Origin: Deltaproteobacteria bacterium
GTDB lineage: Bacteria > Desulfobacterota > Desulfarculia > Adiutricales > Adiutricaceae
Length of the DNA: 36,928 bases
NCBI GenBank assembly: GCA_031278635.1
Contig: JAITKA010000177.1
Span: forward strand, 1-36,928
Reading direction: 5' to 3'
Shown: positions 8,541 to 16,808 of the stretch, piece by piece
Position numbering within the stretch: position 1 is the stretch's first letter
How the letters are laid out: every line of letters starts with the position of its first letter
Notes under the pieces: generated by a model
The model's input: only the letters and a program-made list of their open reading frames with translations
What the model was told of the DNA's origin: nothing
The model's database searches: none
Position numbers and translations under genes: made by a program

Positions 8541-10541
8541 ATGAAGCGATCCTTTGAGCTTGTCAGCGAGTTCTCGCCGCAGGGCGATCAGCCCGAGGCC
8601 ATAGCCAGCCTGGTCGGGAACGTCCGGGACGGCGCGCCCTCGCAGGTGCTTTTGGGTGTGACCGGCTCGGGCAAGACCTTCACCATGGCCAACGTGGTGG
8701 CCCAGGTGGGGAAACCGACGCTGGTCTTGGCCCCCAACAAGACCCTGGCCGCCCAGCTGTACGGGGAGTTCAAATCGTTTTTCCCCAGGAACGCCGTGGA
8801 GTATTTCGTCTCGTATTATGATTACTACCTGCCGGAGGCCTACATCCCCCAGTCGGACACGTTCATCGAGAAGGAAAGCCAGGTCAACGAGGCCATAGAC
8901 AGGATGCGCCACTCGGCCACGAGGATGCTCTTTGCCCGGAACGACGTGCTGATCGTGGCCTCGGTTTCGTGCATATACGGCTTGGGATCGCCGGAGGACT
9001 ACCAGGCCCTGATGCTCCATCTGGAGACGGGGGTGGAGAGGCCGTTCGGGGACGTCTTGGCCAAGCTGGTGGAGATGCAGTACGAGCGCAACGACTACGA
9101 TTTCCACAGGGGGGTTTTCCGGGTCAGGGGCGACGTGCTGGAGATTTTCCCGGCCTACGAGGAAGCGGAGGCCGTGCGGGTGGAGTTCTTCGGGGACGAG
9201 GTCGACCGGATATCGCTGTTCGACCCCCTGACCGGCAAGACGATCAAGAGCCAGGGGGAGATTTTCGTCTACCCGGGCAGCCATTACGTGACCACCAAGA
9301 TGAACCTTGAGCGGGCCATGGTGGACATACGCAGGGAGCTCTCGGAGCGCACGGAGGAGCTTTTGGACCAAAAGAAGCTGCTTGAGTGCCAGAGGCTCAA
9401 CCAGAGGACCAATTTCGACCTGGAGATGATGAAAGAGCTGGGTTGGTGCCACGGCATCGAGAACTACTCAAGGCATCTGACGGGCCGGGCCAAGGGCGAG
9501 CCGCCGCCCACGCTGCTGGATTACTTCCCCAAGGAATTCCTTTTGATCGTGGACGAGAGCCACATCGCCATACCCCAGGTGAGGGCCATGTACCACGGGG
9601 ACCGCAGCCGCAAGACCACCCTGGTCGAGTACGGCTTCAGGCTGCCCTCGGCCCTGGACAACCGGCCGCTGACCTTCGAGGAGTTCAACGGGCGCCTGAC
9701 CCAGGCCATTTACGTCTCGGCCACCCCGGCCGAGTACGAGCTGACCCTGTCGGGGGGCCTGGTGGCCGAGCAGGTCATAAGGCCCACGGGCCTGACCGAC
9801 CCGCCCATGGATTTCAGGTCGGCCACCGGCCAGGTCGACGATCTGCTGTCCGAGATAAAGAAAAGGGTCATGGCCAACGAGAGGGTCCTGGTCACCACGC
9901 TGACCAAGCGCATGAGCGAGGATTTGACGGAATATCTGGCCGAAAGGAACATAAAGGTACGGTACCTTCATTCCGACATCAAGACCATCGAGAGGGTGGA
10001 GATCCTGAGGGATTTGCGCCTGGGCGAGTTCGACGTGCTGGTGGGCATAAACCTTCTGAGGGAGGGCCTGGACTTGCCGGAGGTCTCTCTCGTGGCCATA
10101 CTGGACGCCGACAAGGAGGGTTTCCTGAGATCGGCCCGCTCCCTCATCCAGACCTGCGGCCGGGCGGCCAGGAACGTGGCCGGGCGGGTCATCCTGTACG
10201 CGGACAGGGTCACCCCGGCCATGGAGACGGCCAGGGCCGAGACCGAGAGGCGGCGGGTCAAGCAGCTGGAATATAACCGCAAGCACAAGATTACCCCGGC
10301 CTCCATCAAGAAAAACGTCGAGGGCCTGGCCGGCTCCATCTGGGAGGCCGACTACCCGACGGTGCCCAGGGAAAGGCCCAAGAGCCGCGGCATGGAGATA
10401 CCGGTCGAGGATATACCCAAGGTTTTGAGGGCCCTCAAGAAGGAAATGCGCCAGGCGGCCTCGAACCTGGAATTCGAGAAGGCGGCCGAGATCCGCGACC
10501 GGATCAGGGCCCTAGACGGGACGGCACTGGCCCTGGGTTAG
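8541..10541 (+). CDS. uvrB: Excinuclease ABC subunit B
   Basis: UvrB is the damage-verification helicase of nucleotide excision repair. It is loaded by UvrA and then recruits UvrC. ATG at 8541 gives 666 residues and places the Walker A lysine of GVTGSGKT at K45, as in well-studied UvrB proteins; the in-frame TTG at 8532 is less likely. The beta-hairpin region [20 protein letters not shown] follows at about residue 90. The Walker B motif is VDESH in [13 protein letters not shown], and helicase motifs V and VI are present ([23 protein letters not shown]). The C-terminal UVR motif ([20 protein letters not shown]) that binds UvrC closes the protein. No strong ribosome-binding site precedes the start. 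recJ follows after 8 bp, so the two repair genes are likely one transcript. Confidence 0.97.
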   Translation: MKRSFELVSEFSPQGDQPEAIASLVGNVRDGAPSQVLLGVTGSGKTFTMANVVAQVGKPTLVLAPNKTLAAQLYGEFKSFFPRNAVEYFVSYYDYYLPEAYIPQSDTFIEKESQVNEAIDRMRHSATRMLFARNDVLIVASVSCIYGLGSPEDYQALMLHLETGVERPFGDVLAKLVEMQYERNDYDFHRGVFRVRGDVLEIFPAYEEAEAVRVEFFGDEVDRISLFDPLTGKTIKSQGEIFVYPGSHYVTTKMNLERAMVDIRRELSERTEELLDQKKLLECQRLNQRTNFDLEMMKELGWCHGIENYSRHLTGRAKGEPPPTLLDYFPKEFLLIVDESHIAIPQVRAMYHGDRSRKTTLVEYGFRLPSALDNRPLTFEEFNGRLTQAIYVSATPAEYELTLSGGLVAEQVIRPTGLTDPPMDFRSATGQVDDLLSEIKKRVMANERVLVTTLTKRMSEDLTEYLAERNIKVRYLHSDIKTIERVEILRDLRLGEFDVLVGINLLREGLDLPEVSLVAILDADKEGFLRSARSLIQTCGRAARNVAGRVILYADRVTPAMETARAETERRRVKQLEYNRKHKITPASIKKNVEGLAGSIWEADYPTVPRERPKSRGMEIPVEDIPKVLRALKKEMRQAASNLEFEKAAEIRDRIRALDGTALALG

Positions 10542-10549
10542 GTGGTTTT

Positions 10550-12241
10550 ATGAGTCGATGGAAATACAGGGCCAGGGACGAGGGGGTGGCCAGGGCCTTG
10601 GCCGAGGGGCTGGGCAAGCCGTACAAATTCGGCGAGTTCCTCGCCGGGCGCTGCTTCAAGAGCGCGGAGGAGGTCAGGGCCTTCGTCGATTTCCCGATCA
10701 AGTCCCTCCCGAACCCCTTGAGCATGCCCGGCATGCCCAGGGCCGTGGAGATCCTGCTGGGGGCGAGGGAAAGGCAGGCCCTTGTGGCCATAAGCGGCGA
10801 CTACGACGTGGACGGCCTCACGGCCACGGCCCTCCTGACGAGGGTCCTGGGGGCCATGGGCTTCAGGATCATGAGCCGCATCCCCAACCGCCTGGACGAG
10901 GGCTACGGCCTCTCGGCGGAGGCCGTGAGGGAGATCCACGCCCAGGGGGCCTCGTACCTGATCACGGTCGATAGCGGGGTCTCGGACATCGAGGCGGTCC
11001 TGGAGGCGGAAAGGCTGGGCCTCAAGGTCATAATAACCGATCACCACCAGCTGCCCCCCACGCTCCCGGACGCGGCGGCCATAATAAACCCCCACCTCGG
11101 GGGCGGCTGGGAGGACACGCTCCTGGCCGGGGTCGGGGTGGCCTTCATGCTGGCCTGGGCCGTGCGCAACGCCCTGGGGGCCGAGGCGGCGGGCGTGGGC
11201 CTGGTCGAGCAGCTGGCCCTCGTGGCCCTCGGCACCGTGGCCGATCTGGCCCCGCTCCAGGGGCCCAACCGGACCATGGTCCGCCACGGGCTCAAATTCC
11301 TGATGGCCTCCAAGTGGCCCGGCATCGTGGCCCTGAAGCGCGTCCTGAAGCTCGACGGCCTGAACCGGATCTCGGTCAAGGACGTGGGCTACAGGCTGGC
11401 CCCCAGGCTAAACGCCGCCGGCCGCATGGGCAGCGCCAAGCCGGCCCTGGACATACTCCTGACCGAGTCGCCCTACGAGGCCGCCCGCCTGGCCAAGGAG
11501 CTGGAGGGCATAAACAAGGTCCGTTTCGACACCCAGGCCCTGTTGGTCGGGGAGGCCCTGGAGATGCTGGAGCATGACTGCCAGGCCAGCGCCAGGACCG
11601 TGGTCCTGGCCAAGGAGGGCTGGCCCAAGGGGCTCCTGGGCCTCGCCGCCTCGAGGGTGGCCGAGAAGTCCGGCAAACCCACCATCATGTTCACCGTCCA
11701 GGACGGCCTCGCCGTGGGCAGCGGCCGGACCTCGGGCGATTTCGACCTCTTCGAGGCCCTCTCCAGGGTCCGCGGCCACTGCGTTTCCATGGGCGGCCAC
11801 TCCCAGGCCGCCGGGCTGAAGGTGGCCTACGACCGCCTGGAGAGCTTCAAGGAGGCCTTCGAGAGCGCCTCCAGGGAGCAGGGCTGGAACCACGGCGAGA
11901 ACGAGCTTCTGGTCGACGTGGTGGCCGGGCTGACCGACCTCGAGGTCCTGCGCCCCCACGTGGCCGAGATGGAGCCCTACGGGCAGGGCCACCCCTCCCC
12001 CGTGGTGGCCGTGAAGAACCTGACCGTCCTGCACGCCCACATCGCCAAGGGCAACAGGCTTGAGCTGAGGCTCTCGGACGGCCTCTCGAGGCTAAACGTC
12101 TCGGGCTTCAACATGGTCTCGCGCCTGGAGGAGGTGGGCCAGAAGGCGGACGTGGCCCTTATTTACGATCCCGATGGGTATATTTACGGGAACAGTTGGC
12201 GGTTGTTGGATTTCAGGCACCCGAGGGACGCGGCCAATTAG
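10550..12241 (+). CDS. recJ: Single-stranded-DNA 5'-3' exonuclease RecJ
   Basis: RecJ degrades single-stranded DNA 5' to 3' in recombination and mismatch or base-excision repair. The 563 residues carry the full DHH-family set: GDYDVDGLTATALL (about 79-92), VDSGVSDIEAV, the DHH motif in ITDHHQLPP (about 162-170), GTVADLAPLQGPNR, and the ARLNAAGR-like PRLNAAGRMGSAK (about 285-297). The DHHA1-domain glycine-histidine motif is in CVSMGGHSQAAGLKV, and an OB-like C-terminal domain follows. The ATG at 10550 is preceded by AGGTGG that overlaps the end of uvrB. It is in the normal size range for RecJ and shows no damage. Co-transcription with uvrB would make a two-gene DNA-repair operon. Confidence 0.95.
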   Translation: MSRWKYRARDEGVARALAEGLGKPYKFGEFLAGRCFKSAEEVRAFVDFPIKSLPNPLSMPGMPRAVEILLGARERQALVAISGDYDVDGLTATALLTRVLGAMGFRIMSRIPNRLDEGYGLSAEAVREIHAQGASYLITVDSGVSDIEAVLEAERLGLKVIITDHHQLPPTLPDAAAIINPHLGGGWEDTLLAGVGVAFMLAWAVRNALGAEAAGVGLVEQLALVALGTVADLAPLQGPNRTMVRHGLKFLMASKWPGIVALKRVLKLDGLNRISVKDVGYRLAPRLNAAGRMGSAKPALDILLTESPYEAARLAKELEGINKVRFDTQALLVGEALEMLEHDCQASARTVVLAKEGWPKGLLGLAASRVAEKSGKPTIMFTVQDGLAVGSGRTSGDFDLFEALSRVRGHCVSMGGHSQAAGLKVAYDRLESFKEAFESASREQGWNHGENELLVDVVAGLTDLEVLRPHVAEMEPYGQGHPSPVVAVKNLTVLHAHIAKGNRLELRLSDGLSRLNVSGFNMVSRLEEVGQKADVALIYDPDGYIYGNSWRLLDFRHPRDAAN

Positions 12242-12624
12242 GGTGCCTTGGAGGGCGAGTCGCGGGATTGTCGCGATTTGGCAAGGGAGGTTTTTTGGGC
12301 GGGTTTTTTTGGGCCGCAGGGATTTGGAAGTTTATTTAAACCATATGATGAACGGTGATTGGGCGAAGACATAAATTGGCGCCAAATTGAATAAGATATC
12401 GTTACGCTTATTAGATAACTAAAACCTTTACGACATCGCGTTAACATTTTGGTGATTAAAACGGCACGTAAAACGTCGCGGGCACGGAAACGGTTCGCGC
12501 CCGATGGCTTTAAGTCATTGAAAAGACGAAATTTACCTAAGGCGCCGGGACTAGGGGAGGCGGCGGCCCGGCGGGGCCTAAACGGGGCCGATTATTGGCC
12601 AAAACCGGTTCGGTGCCCCCGCAG
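12242..12624. other. Intergenic downstream of recJ
   Basis: No gene is supported. A short inverted repeat tcgcg-ggattg-tcgcga (about 12258-12274) and T runs at about 12290-12310 may end the recJ transcript, though the spacing is not that of a classical terminator. Confidence 0.4.
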
Positions 12625-12705
12625 GGCGGGTTTTCGTTTGGCGTGTTTTCGTTTGGCGGGTTTTAGCTAGGCGGGTTTTAGGAAGGCGGGTTTTCGCAAG
12701 GCGGG
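12625..12705 (+). repeat. 15-bp minisatellite, five full units
   Basis: Units start at 12625, 12640, 12655, 12670 and 12685, each ggcgggtttt plus five variable bases; a partial sixth unit ends at 12705. Unit length is a multiple of three and one frame reads AGFRL-ACFRL-AGFS-stop. That is a five-residue period reminiscent of pentapeptide-repeat proteins, but it is interrupted. Confidence 0.85.
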
Positions 12706-12771
12706 TGGGTAAAAATAACGCCGTCATGATTGACTGACCGAGCGATATGGGATGAGAAAAGTCATTGATGG

Positions 12772-12792
12772 ATAAATATTGATGGTATTTAT
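12772..12792. repeat. Short AT-rich inverted repeat upstream of the IS200-type transposase
   Basis: ATAAATA (12772-12778) and TATTTAT (12786-12792) flank a 7-nt loop. IS200/IS605 elements carry subterminal hairpins instead of inverted repeats, so this may be a left-end hairpin, but it is short and low in GC. Confidence 0.25.
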
Positions 12793-12969
12793 TCATGTTT
12801 AAAAATTAATACGATCTATATGACAAGTGTAGTAGTATTGTGTAAATATTAACGCTTATTAGGTTATGAAAGAATAACCAATTTACTTTAATATTTTTTA
12901 TTTTTTATTATTATGGATAACGGTGGGAAGCGCCGTATTTATATCATAATTATGGAGGACATATCCAAC

Positions 12970-13407
12970 ATGAGTGAACAAGAGTTCAGTTCGGAGGCGG
13001 TTTTTTCGATAAAGCTGCACATAGTTCTGGTGACCAAAAACCGCCAAAACTTGTTTAGGGGTGAAATCAAGGTAAAGTTACGCGACGTGATACGGGAAAT
13101 CTGCGAGGACCAGCGCGTGGAGATACTGGAGGGGAACATCTCTTCCGATCACGTCCACCTGTTGGTCTCGATCGTCCCGAAGGTCAACATCAACAAGTTT
13201 ATCCTGCTCCTGAAGGGCAAGACCACCTACGCCCTCTTCAGTTCCTTCGAGTCGCTGCGCCAGCGCTACTTCAACCGCCATCTCTGGGCCAAGGGTTGTT
13301 TCTGCTGCAGCTGCGGGGAGGTGAACGAGGACCTCATCAAGGACTACCTCGAGCAGCAGAACCTCAAGGAACCCGCCGCCGAGGCCGCCGAGGAGACCCC
13401 CTGGTAG
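12970..13407 (+). CDS. tnpA: IS200/IS605-type Y1 transposase TnpA
   Basis: A 145-residue HUH-Y1 transposase that would move single-stranded DNA copies of its element. The start at 12970 is favoured over earlier ATGs at 12913 and 12952 because GGAGG (12954-12958) lies 11 nt ahead. The HUH metal-binding histidines are H61 and H63 in SSDHVHLLVS. The catalytic tyrosine is Y126 in LIKDYLEQQ. The IKLHIVLVTKNRQ start and FNRHLWAKGCFC segment are typical of the family. The gene is complete and no tnpB accompanies it, as in IS200 proper. The C-terminus carries a short acidic alanine-rich extension (EPAAEAAEE). It could also be a domesticated REP-associated relative, although the length fits IS200 better. 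Confidence 0.85.
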   Translation: MSEQEFSSEAVFSIKLHIVLVTKNRQNLFRGEIKVKLRDVIREICEDQRVEILEGNISSDHVHLLVSIVPKVNINKFILLLKGKTTYALFSSFESLRQRYFNRHLWAKGCFCCSCGEVNEDLIKDYLEQQNLKEPAAEAAEETPW

Positions 13408-13430
13408 GCTGAGGCCCTTACCTTTGGGGC

Positions 13431-13512
13431 GGCGGGCCTGGCCCGCCGTTGGCCCGGCCTGGCCGGGGCCAGGATCGGTGTGGGTTTCCCGCGAGACTAA
13501 CGCCCCCGTTAG
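13431..13512. repeat. Cluster of hairpins after tnpA
   Basis: Three compact inverted repeats follow the transposase stop. GGCGGGC-ctg-GCCCGCC is at 13431-13447; GGCCCGGCC-t-GGCCGGGGCC is at about 13451-13470; CTAACG-cccc-CGTTAG is at 13497-13512. They are candidates for the subterminal hairpin of an IS200-type right end, or for a transcription stop. Confidence 0.45.
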
Positions 13513-13696
13513 CCAAAACGCGGGGGGGTTTATCGCCTTTTAATCCCTTTTTGCGAATCAATGGGACGCGATAATTATTTTATCGAATGGATTGACTTTT
13601 ACCGTAATCAGTATCCAAAACCTGACTCAAATTCGCCCGGGGGACGGGCGCTTAGCGGGGGGGACCGTTTTCCCCATTGGATTACCGGGGTAGGGC

Positions 13697-15685
13697 ATGT
13701 TCGCTGGGGCCAACCATACGGACGCGGGCTATCCCCTGGCCGCCCTGGTGGGCCAGGACGACATGGTCCGGGCGCTGTTGCTCCTGGCCGTCGATCCCGA
13801 TCTGGGGGGGCTCCTCCTGGTCGGCGAGAAGGGCACGGCCAAGAGCACGGCGGCCAGGGCCCTGGCCGAGGTTTTGCCCCCCATCGAGGCGAGGCTGGAT
13901 TGCCCCTTCCATTGCCGGCCGGACCGGCCGGGTGACCTTTGCCCTTCCTGCCGGGCGGGCCCGGGCCCGTCGGGGCCCGCGAGGCCGCCGTTCAGGACCG
14001 TCCCCCTGGGCGTGACCGAGGAGAGGCTCCTGGGCGGCCTGGACTGGGAGGGGACGCTGAGGGGCGGGCGCCCGGCCCTCAGGCCCGGCCTTCTGGGCGA
14101 GGCCAACCGCGGTTTGCTTTACGTGGACGAGGTCAATTTGCTGGAGCCGTCGCTGGCCCATTTGCTCCTGGACGCCGTTTCCGGGGGCCGGGTGGCCGTC
14201 GAGCGGGACGGGCTCTCGCTGTGGCACCCCTCCAGGGTGACCCTTCTGGGCTCCATGAACCCCGAGGAGGGGCCCCTGGGGCCCCAGCTGGCCGACCGCT
14301 TCGCCCTGGCCGTGAACCTGAGGGGCGAGGCCGACCCCGCGGCCAGGGCCGAGATAGTCCGGCGCAGGCTGGCCTTCGAGCGTGACCCCCTGGCCTTCCG
14401 CGAGGCCTACGCCCCGGCGGGCCGGGCCCTGACCGCGCGCGTCGCGGCCGCGAGACGCGTCTTGGGCCGCCTCAGGCCCTCGCCCGGGACCCTGGATCTC
14501 GCCGCCAGGCTGTCGATGGGGGCCAGGGCCGCGGGCCATCGGGCCGATCTGGCCCTGTGCCGGGCCGCCATGGCCCTGGCCGCCTGGGAGCTGGCCGACG
14601 GGGAACCCCCGGGGGAATTTATCGAGGCGGGGCCGGGATACGTCGGGGCCGTGAGCCACCTGGTCCTCCCGGCCCGGGAGAGGCCCGGGCCCAGGGAAGG
14701 GGCGCCCAGGGCCGTGGCCAAGGTCGCGGGCCGCCCGGCCGAGGCCAGGGAGGCCAAGGCCGCCCACGTCGCCCACGGGGAGCCGCCGCCGGGCCAGGGC
14801 CCGGTGGCCACGGAGGACGGGGGGGAGACCCTCCTCACCGTCTACCAGGTGGCCCAGACTTTCGACTTGGTCAGCCCCAAGGGGCCGCCGGACAGGGGCG
14901 GGCCCAAGGAGCGCTCGGGGCGGCGCGGCTTTCGCGAGACCCCCAAGGCCAGGGGCCGGGCCTACAAGACCACGGCCAGGCGCCTGGGGCGGCCGCTCTC
15001 GCTCTCGGCCACCCTCAGGGCCGCGGCCCCCTTCCAGGCCTCCCGGCGGGAGGGGGCGGGGGAGGGCGCGTCCCTGGTCCTGAGGCCCTGCGATTTCAGG
15101 GAAAAGGTCTACCGGCTCAAGACGGGCAGGCTGGTCCTGTTCGTGGTCGATTCCTCGGGCTCCATCGGCACCCTGTACCGGATGGAGGAGGCCAAGGCGG
15201 CGGCCATGTCGCTTTTGGCCGACGCCTACCGCAAGCGCGACCGGGTGGCCCTGATCGCCTTTTACGGGCAGTCGGCCGAGCTCCTCCTCCCGCCCACCAA
15301 CAGCCCGGACCTCGCCGGGAGGCTTCTGGCCTCCCTCCCCTCGGGCGGCAAGACGCCGCTCTCGGCGGCCCTGGCCATGGCCCACAGGCTCATCGCCGTC
15401 GAGCGCTCCAAGGACCCCAAGATCACCCCCCACGTCATCCTCATGACCGACGGGCGGCCCAACGTGCCCCTGGAGCCGGGGGCGTCGCCCTGGCCCGAGG
15501 CCCTCAGGCTGGCCGGCCGGATGGCCGACGACCCCACGGTCAGGTTTTTGCTGATAGACACCGACAGGGGCGCCTACAACGACTTCAAGCTGACCCGCGA
15601 GCTCTCCGAGCGCCTGCGTTGCCCCCGGATGGCCCTGGATCGGCTCCGCCAGGGGTTACTCGACGGCTTTTTGGGTCCCGGTTAG
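13697..15685 (+). CDS. Fused AAA+/VWA metal chelatase subunit (ChlI-ChlD type)
   Basis: A 662-residue fusion of the two ATP-using chelatase modules. The N-terminal AAA+ domain has Walker A GEKGTAKST (43-51), a cysteine cluster CPFHC...LCPSC (about 76-93), Walker B LLYVDEVNLLEPS (about residues 140-153) and the sensor-1-like LLGSMNPEEG. A low-complexity Gly/Pro/Ala linker follows. The C-terminal von Willebrand A domain starts near residue 480 and has an intact MIDAS DSSGS (485-489), the TP of GGKTPLSAAL, and TDGRPN. Such fusions drive cobalt insertion in cobalamin synthesis with CobN, or magnesium insertion in pigment makers; no partner is in the window, so the metal is not fixed. Cobalt fits the corrinoid-dependent pathway implied by metF/hdrA. 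GGGG at 13687-13690 may serve as ribosome-binding site. Confidence 0.85.
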   Translation: MFAGANHTDAGYPLAALVGQDDMVRALLLLAVDPDLGGLLLVGEKGTAKSTAARALAEVLPPIEARLDCPFHCRPDRPGDLCPSCRAGPGPSGPARPPFRTVPLGVTEERLLGGLDWEGTLRGGRPALRPGLLGEANRGLLYVDEVNLLEPSLAHLLLDAVSGGRVAVERDGLSLWHPSRVTLLGSMNPEEGPLGPQLADRFALAVNLRGEADPAARAEIVRRRLAFERDPLAFREAYAPAGRALTARVAAARRVLGRLRPSPGTLDLAARLSMGARAAGHRADLALCRAAMALAAWELADGEPPGEFIEAGPGYVGAVSHLVLPARERPGPREGAPRAVAKVAGRPAEAREAKAAHVAHGEPPPGQGPVATEDGGETLLTVYQVAQTFDLVSPKGPPDRGGPKERSGRRGFRETPKARGRAYKTTARRLGRPLSLSATLRAAAPFQASRREGAGEGASLVLRPCDFREKVYRLKTGRLVLFVVDSSGSIGTLYRMEEAKAAAMSLLADAYRKRDRVALIAFYGQSAELLLPPTNSPDLAGRLLASLPSGGKTPLSAALAMAHRLIAVERSKDPKITPHVILMTDGRPNVPLEPGASPWPEALRLAGRMADDPTVRFLLIDTDRGAYNDFKLTRELSERLRCPRMALDRLRQGLLDGFLGPG

Positions 15686-15730
15686 GCCCGCCCCGGCCCG
15701 GCGGGCCCGATCATTCGGCTTTTATTTTTT
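15685..15730 (+). terminator. Terminator after the chelatase gene
   Basis: GGCCCGCC (15685-15692) pairs with GGCGGGCC (15700-15707) across a 7-nt loop, overlapping the stop codon. A T-rich run (ttttattttttt-like) follows at 15719-15730. The gap between stem and T run is longer than ideal. Confidence 0.5.
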
Positions 15731-15760
15731 GGCCAGGCGAGATATAATGGTTTACCTTTA

Positions 15761-15921
15761 GTCTGGTTATGATCGCCGATCGTTTAGTAAAGTATAAACC
15801 GTTAACTAATTTGTGGTGGCTTTTCCCCGTCTTTGGGGTCGGTTTCGATCCCCTCGGGGGTTTTGGGGCGCCCTTACGCCTGCGCCGGGCGAACCCCCCC
15901 AGGCGGGGGCTTTTGGCGGTC
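15761..15921 (+). repeat. 161-bp direct repeat, left copy
   Basis: It runs from gtctggttatgatcgccg to ggcgggggcttttggcggtc. The right copy at 16619-16780 differs at about four positions (one extra T and three substitutions). Inside are a gatcg-c-cgatc palindrome, gtaaagtataaacc, and a C5/G5 hairpin followed by cttttg at the distal end. Confidence 0.9.
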
Positions 15922-16188
15922 GCGCCGAAAATGATCGCCACGCAAAAACCCCGAAACCGGTAAAAACGGCGAAAAATTTAGCTTATAAAATAAGGTAGTT
16001 AAGAAGCCAGCGTTCGAATGTTAAGGTTTTTTGCGGGGCTTTTCGCAGATTGATCGATAAGGATATAAAATTAATAACCATAAAAATTTAAAATTTAAAA
16101 TTGTTTTCTCAATGATATAAAAAATTACATTTTTTGAATAATATTTACTATGTTTATCTGATTACCTAATCCAGGTAAGAGAAATTTT
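15922..16188. other. AT-rich upstream region of the zinc-ribbon gene
   Basis: Strongly AT-rich, with no open frame. It could hold the promoter of the small gene at 16189, but no clear -35/-10 pair is seen. Confidence 0.4.
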
Positions 16189-16416
16189 ATGGCCCTAAAT
16201 ACTTGCCCTGATTGTGGAACGGATGTTTCCGGCAAAGCCATTTCATGTCCAAAATGTGGACACCCTTTTCGCAGTCAAAAACAACGTCAAAAGACAATCA
16301 TAGTCAAGGAACCCAACATAGGAAAAGAAGGTAACTGTGTTGGTGACTTTTTTAGCTGTTTTGGTTTTATCGTATTCGTTTTAATTCTTGTGGTCGTAAT
16401 AAAAGCATGTACTTAG
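16189..16416 (+). CDS. Small zinc-ribbon membrane protein
   Basis: 75 residues. An N-terminal zinc ribbon has two CxxC knuckles, CPDCG (residues 6-10) and CPKCG (20-24). A basic linker follows (RSQKQRQK), then one strongly hydrophobic helix near the C-terminus (FGFIVFVLILVVVIKA, about 58-73). This is the common 'zinc ribbon plus single membrane helix' layout; the ribbon would lie in the cytoplasm. Function is unknown. Codon use is AT-richer than in the neighbouring GC-rich genes. The gene sits exactly between two 161-bp direct repeats, which suggests it arrived with, or was isolated by, a duplication. Its closeness to the Wadjet island may be chance. Confidence 0.75.
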   Translation: MALNTCPDCGTDVSGKAISCPKCGHPFRSQKQRQKTIIVKEPNIGKEGNCVGDFFSCFGFIVFVLILVVVIKACT

Positions 16417-16508
16417 TTTAAAAGAGATGTCATTGTCAATAAAATTCATTATGGATATAATGCATAAATGCGACCGTTAAGTCCAATGATTGCCTTCTTT
16501 TTCCGCCA

Positions 16509-16578
16509 CGAGGCGGCGACCGCCCCGGGGCGGTGACAGCCCCGAGGCGGTGACACAGGCACGGGGCGGTGCCAAGCC
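16509..16578 (+). repeat. GC-rich tandem repeat, four units of 17-19 bp
   Basis: Units begin at 16509, 16526, 16543 and 16562 with the pattern cg(a/g)ggcgg(t/c)g(a/c)c plus a few variable bases. It lies between the zinc-ribbon gene and the right 161-bp repeat. Confidence 0.75.
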
Positions 16579-16618
16579 ATTTTGGTCGTGGAAACTTTGA
16601 AACCCGACCGATCAACCG

Positions 16619-16780
16619 GTCTGGTTATGATCGCCGATCGTTTTAGTAAAGTATAAACCGTTAACTAATTTGTGGTGGCTTCTCCCCGTCTTTGGGGTCG
16701 GTTTCGATCCCCTCGGGGGTTTTGGGGCGCCCTTACGCATGCGCCGGGCGAACCCCCCCAGGCGGGGGCTTTTCGCGGTC
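16619..16780 (+). repeat. 161-bp direct repeat, right copy
   Basis: Nearly identical to 15761-15921, 858 bp away. It ends 28 bp before the start of the helicase-like gene, so its gtaaagtataaacc segment may lie in that gene's promoter region. Confidence 0.9.
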
Positions 16781-16808
16781 ACATCAATCATAGGCATGGA
16801 GACCATAA

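Noticed and set aside
8451-9452. 333-codon minus-strand open frame opposite uvrB
   Set aside because: It is the mirror of uvrB; high GC third positions leave long open antisense frames. The same applies to long antisense frames over recJ, the chelatase, jetA-D and hdrA.
12449-12670. 73-codon open frame ending in the 15-bp repeats, possible pentapeptide-repeat protein
   Set aside because: Only two and a half repeat units are in frame before a stop and the upstream part is basic and featureless. It is treated as a minisatellite only.
12625-12705. CRISPR array
   Set aside because: Period is only 15 bp with no spacers of 30-40 bp and no cas genes nearby. The tandem repeat at 16509 fails for the same reason.
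13561-13935. 124-codon open frame overlapping the start of the chelatase gene
   Set aside because: Most of it is the shifted frame of the chelatase gene; the unique first 40 codons have no support.
16417-16618. att-site or integrase-borne island at the Wadjet left border
   Set aside because: No tRNA, integrase or second attachment copy on the right side of the Wadjet operon was seen; the 161-bp repeats both lie left of it.
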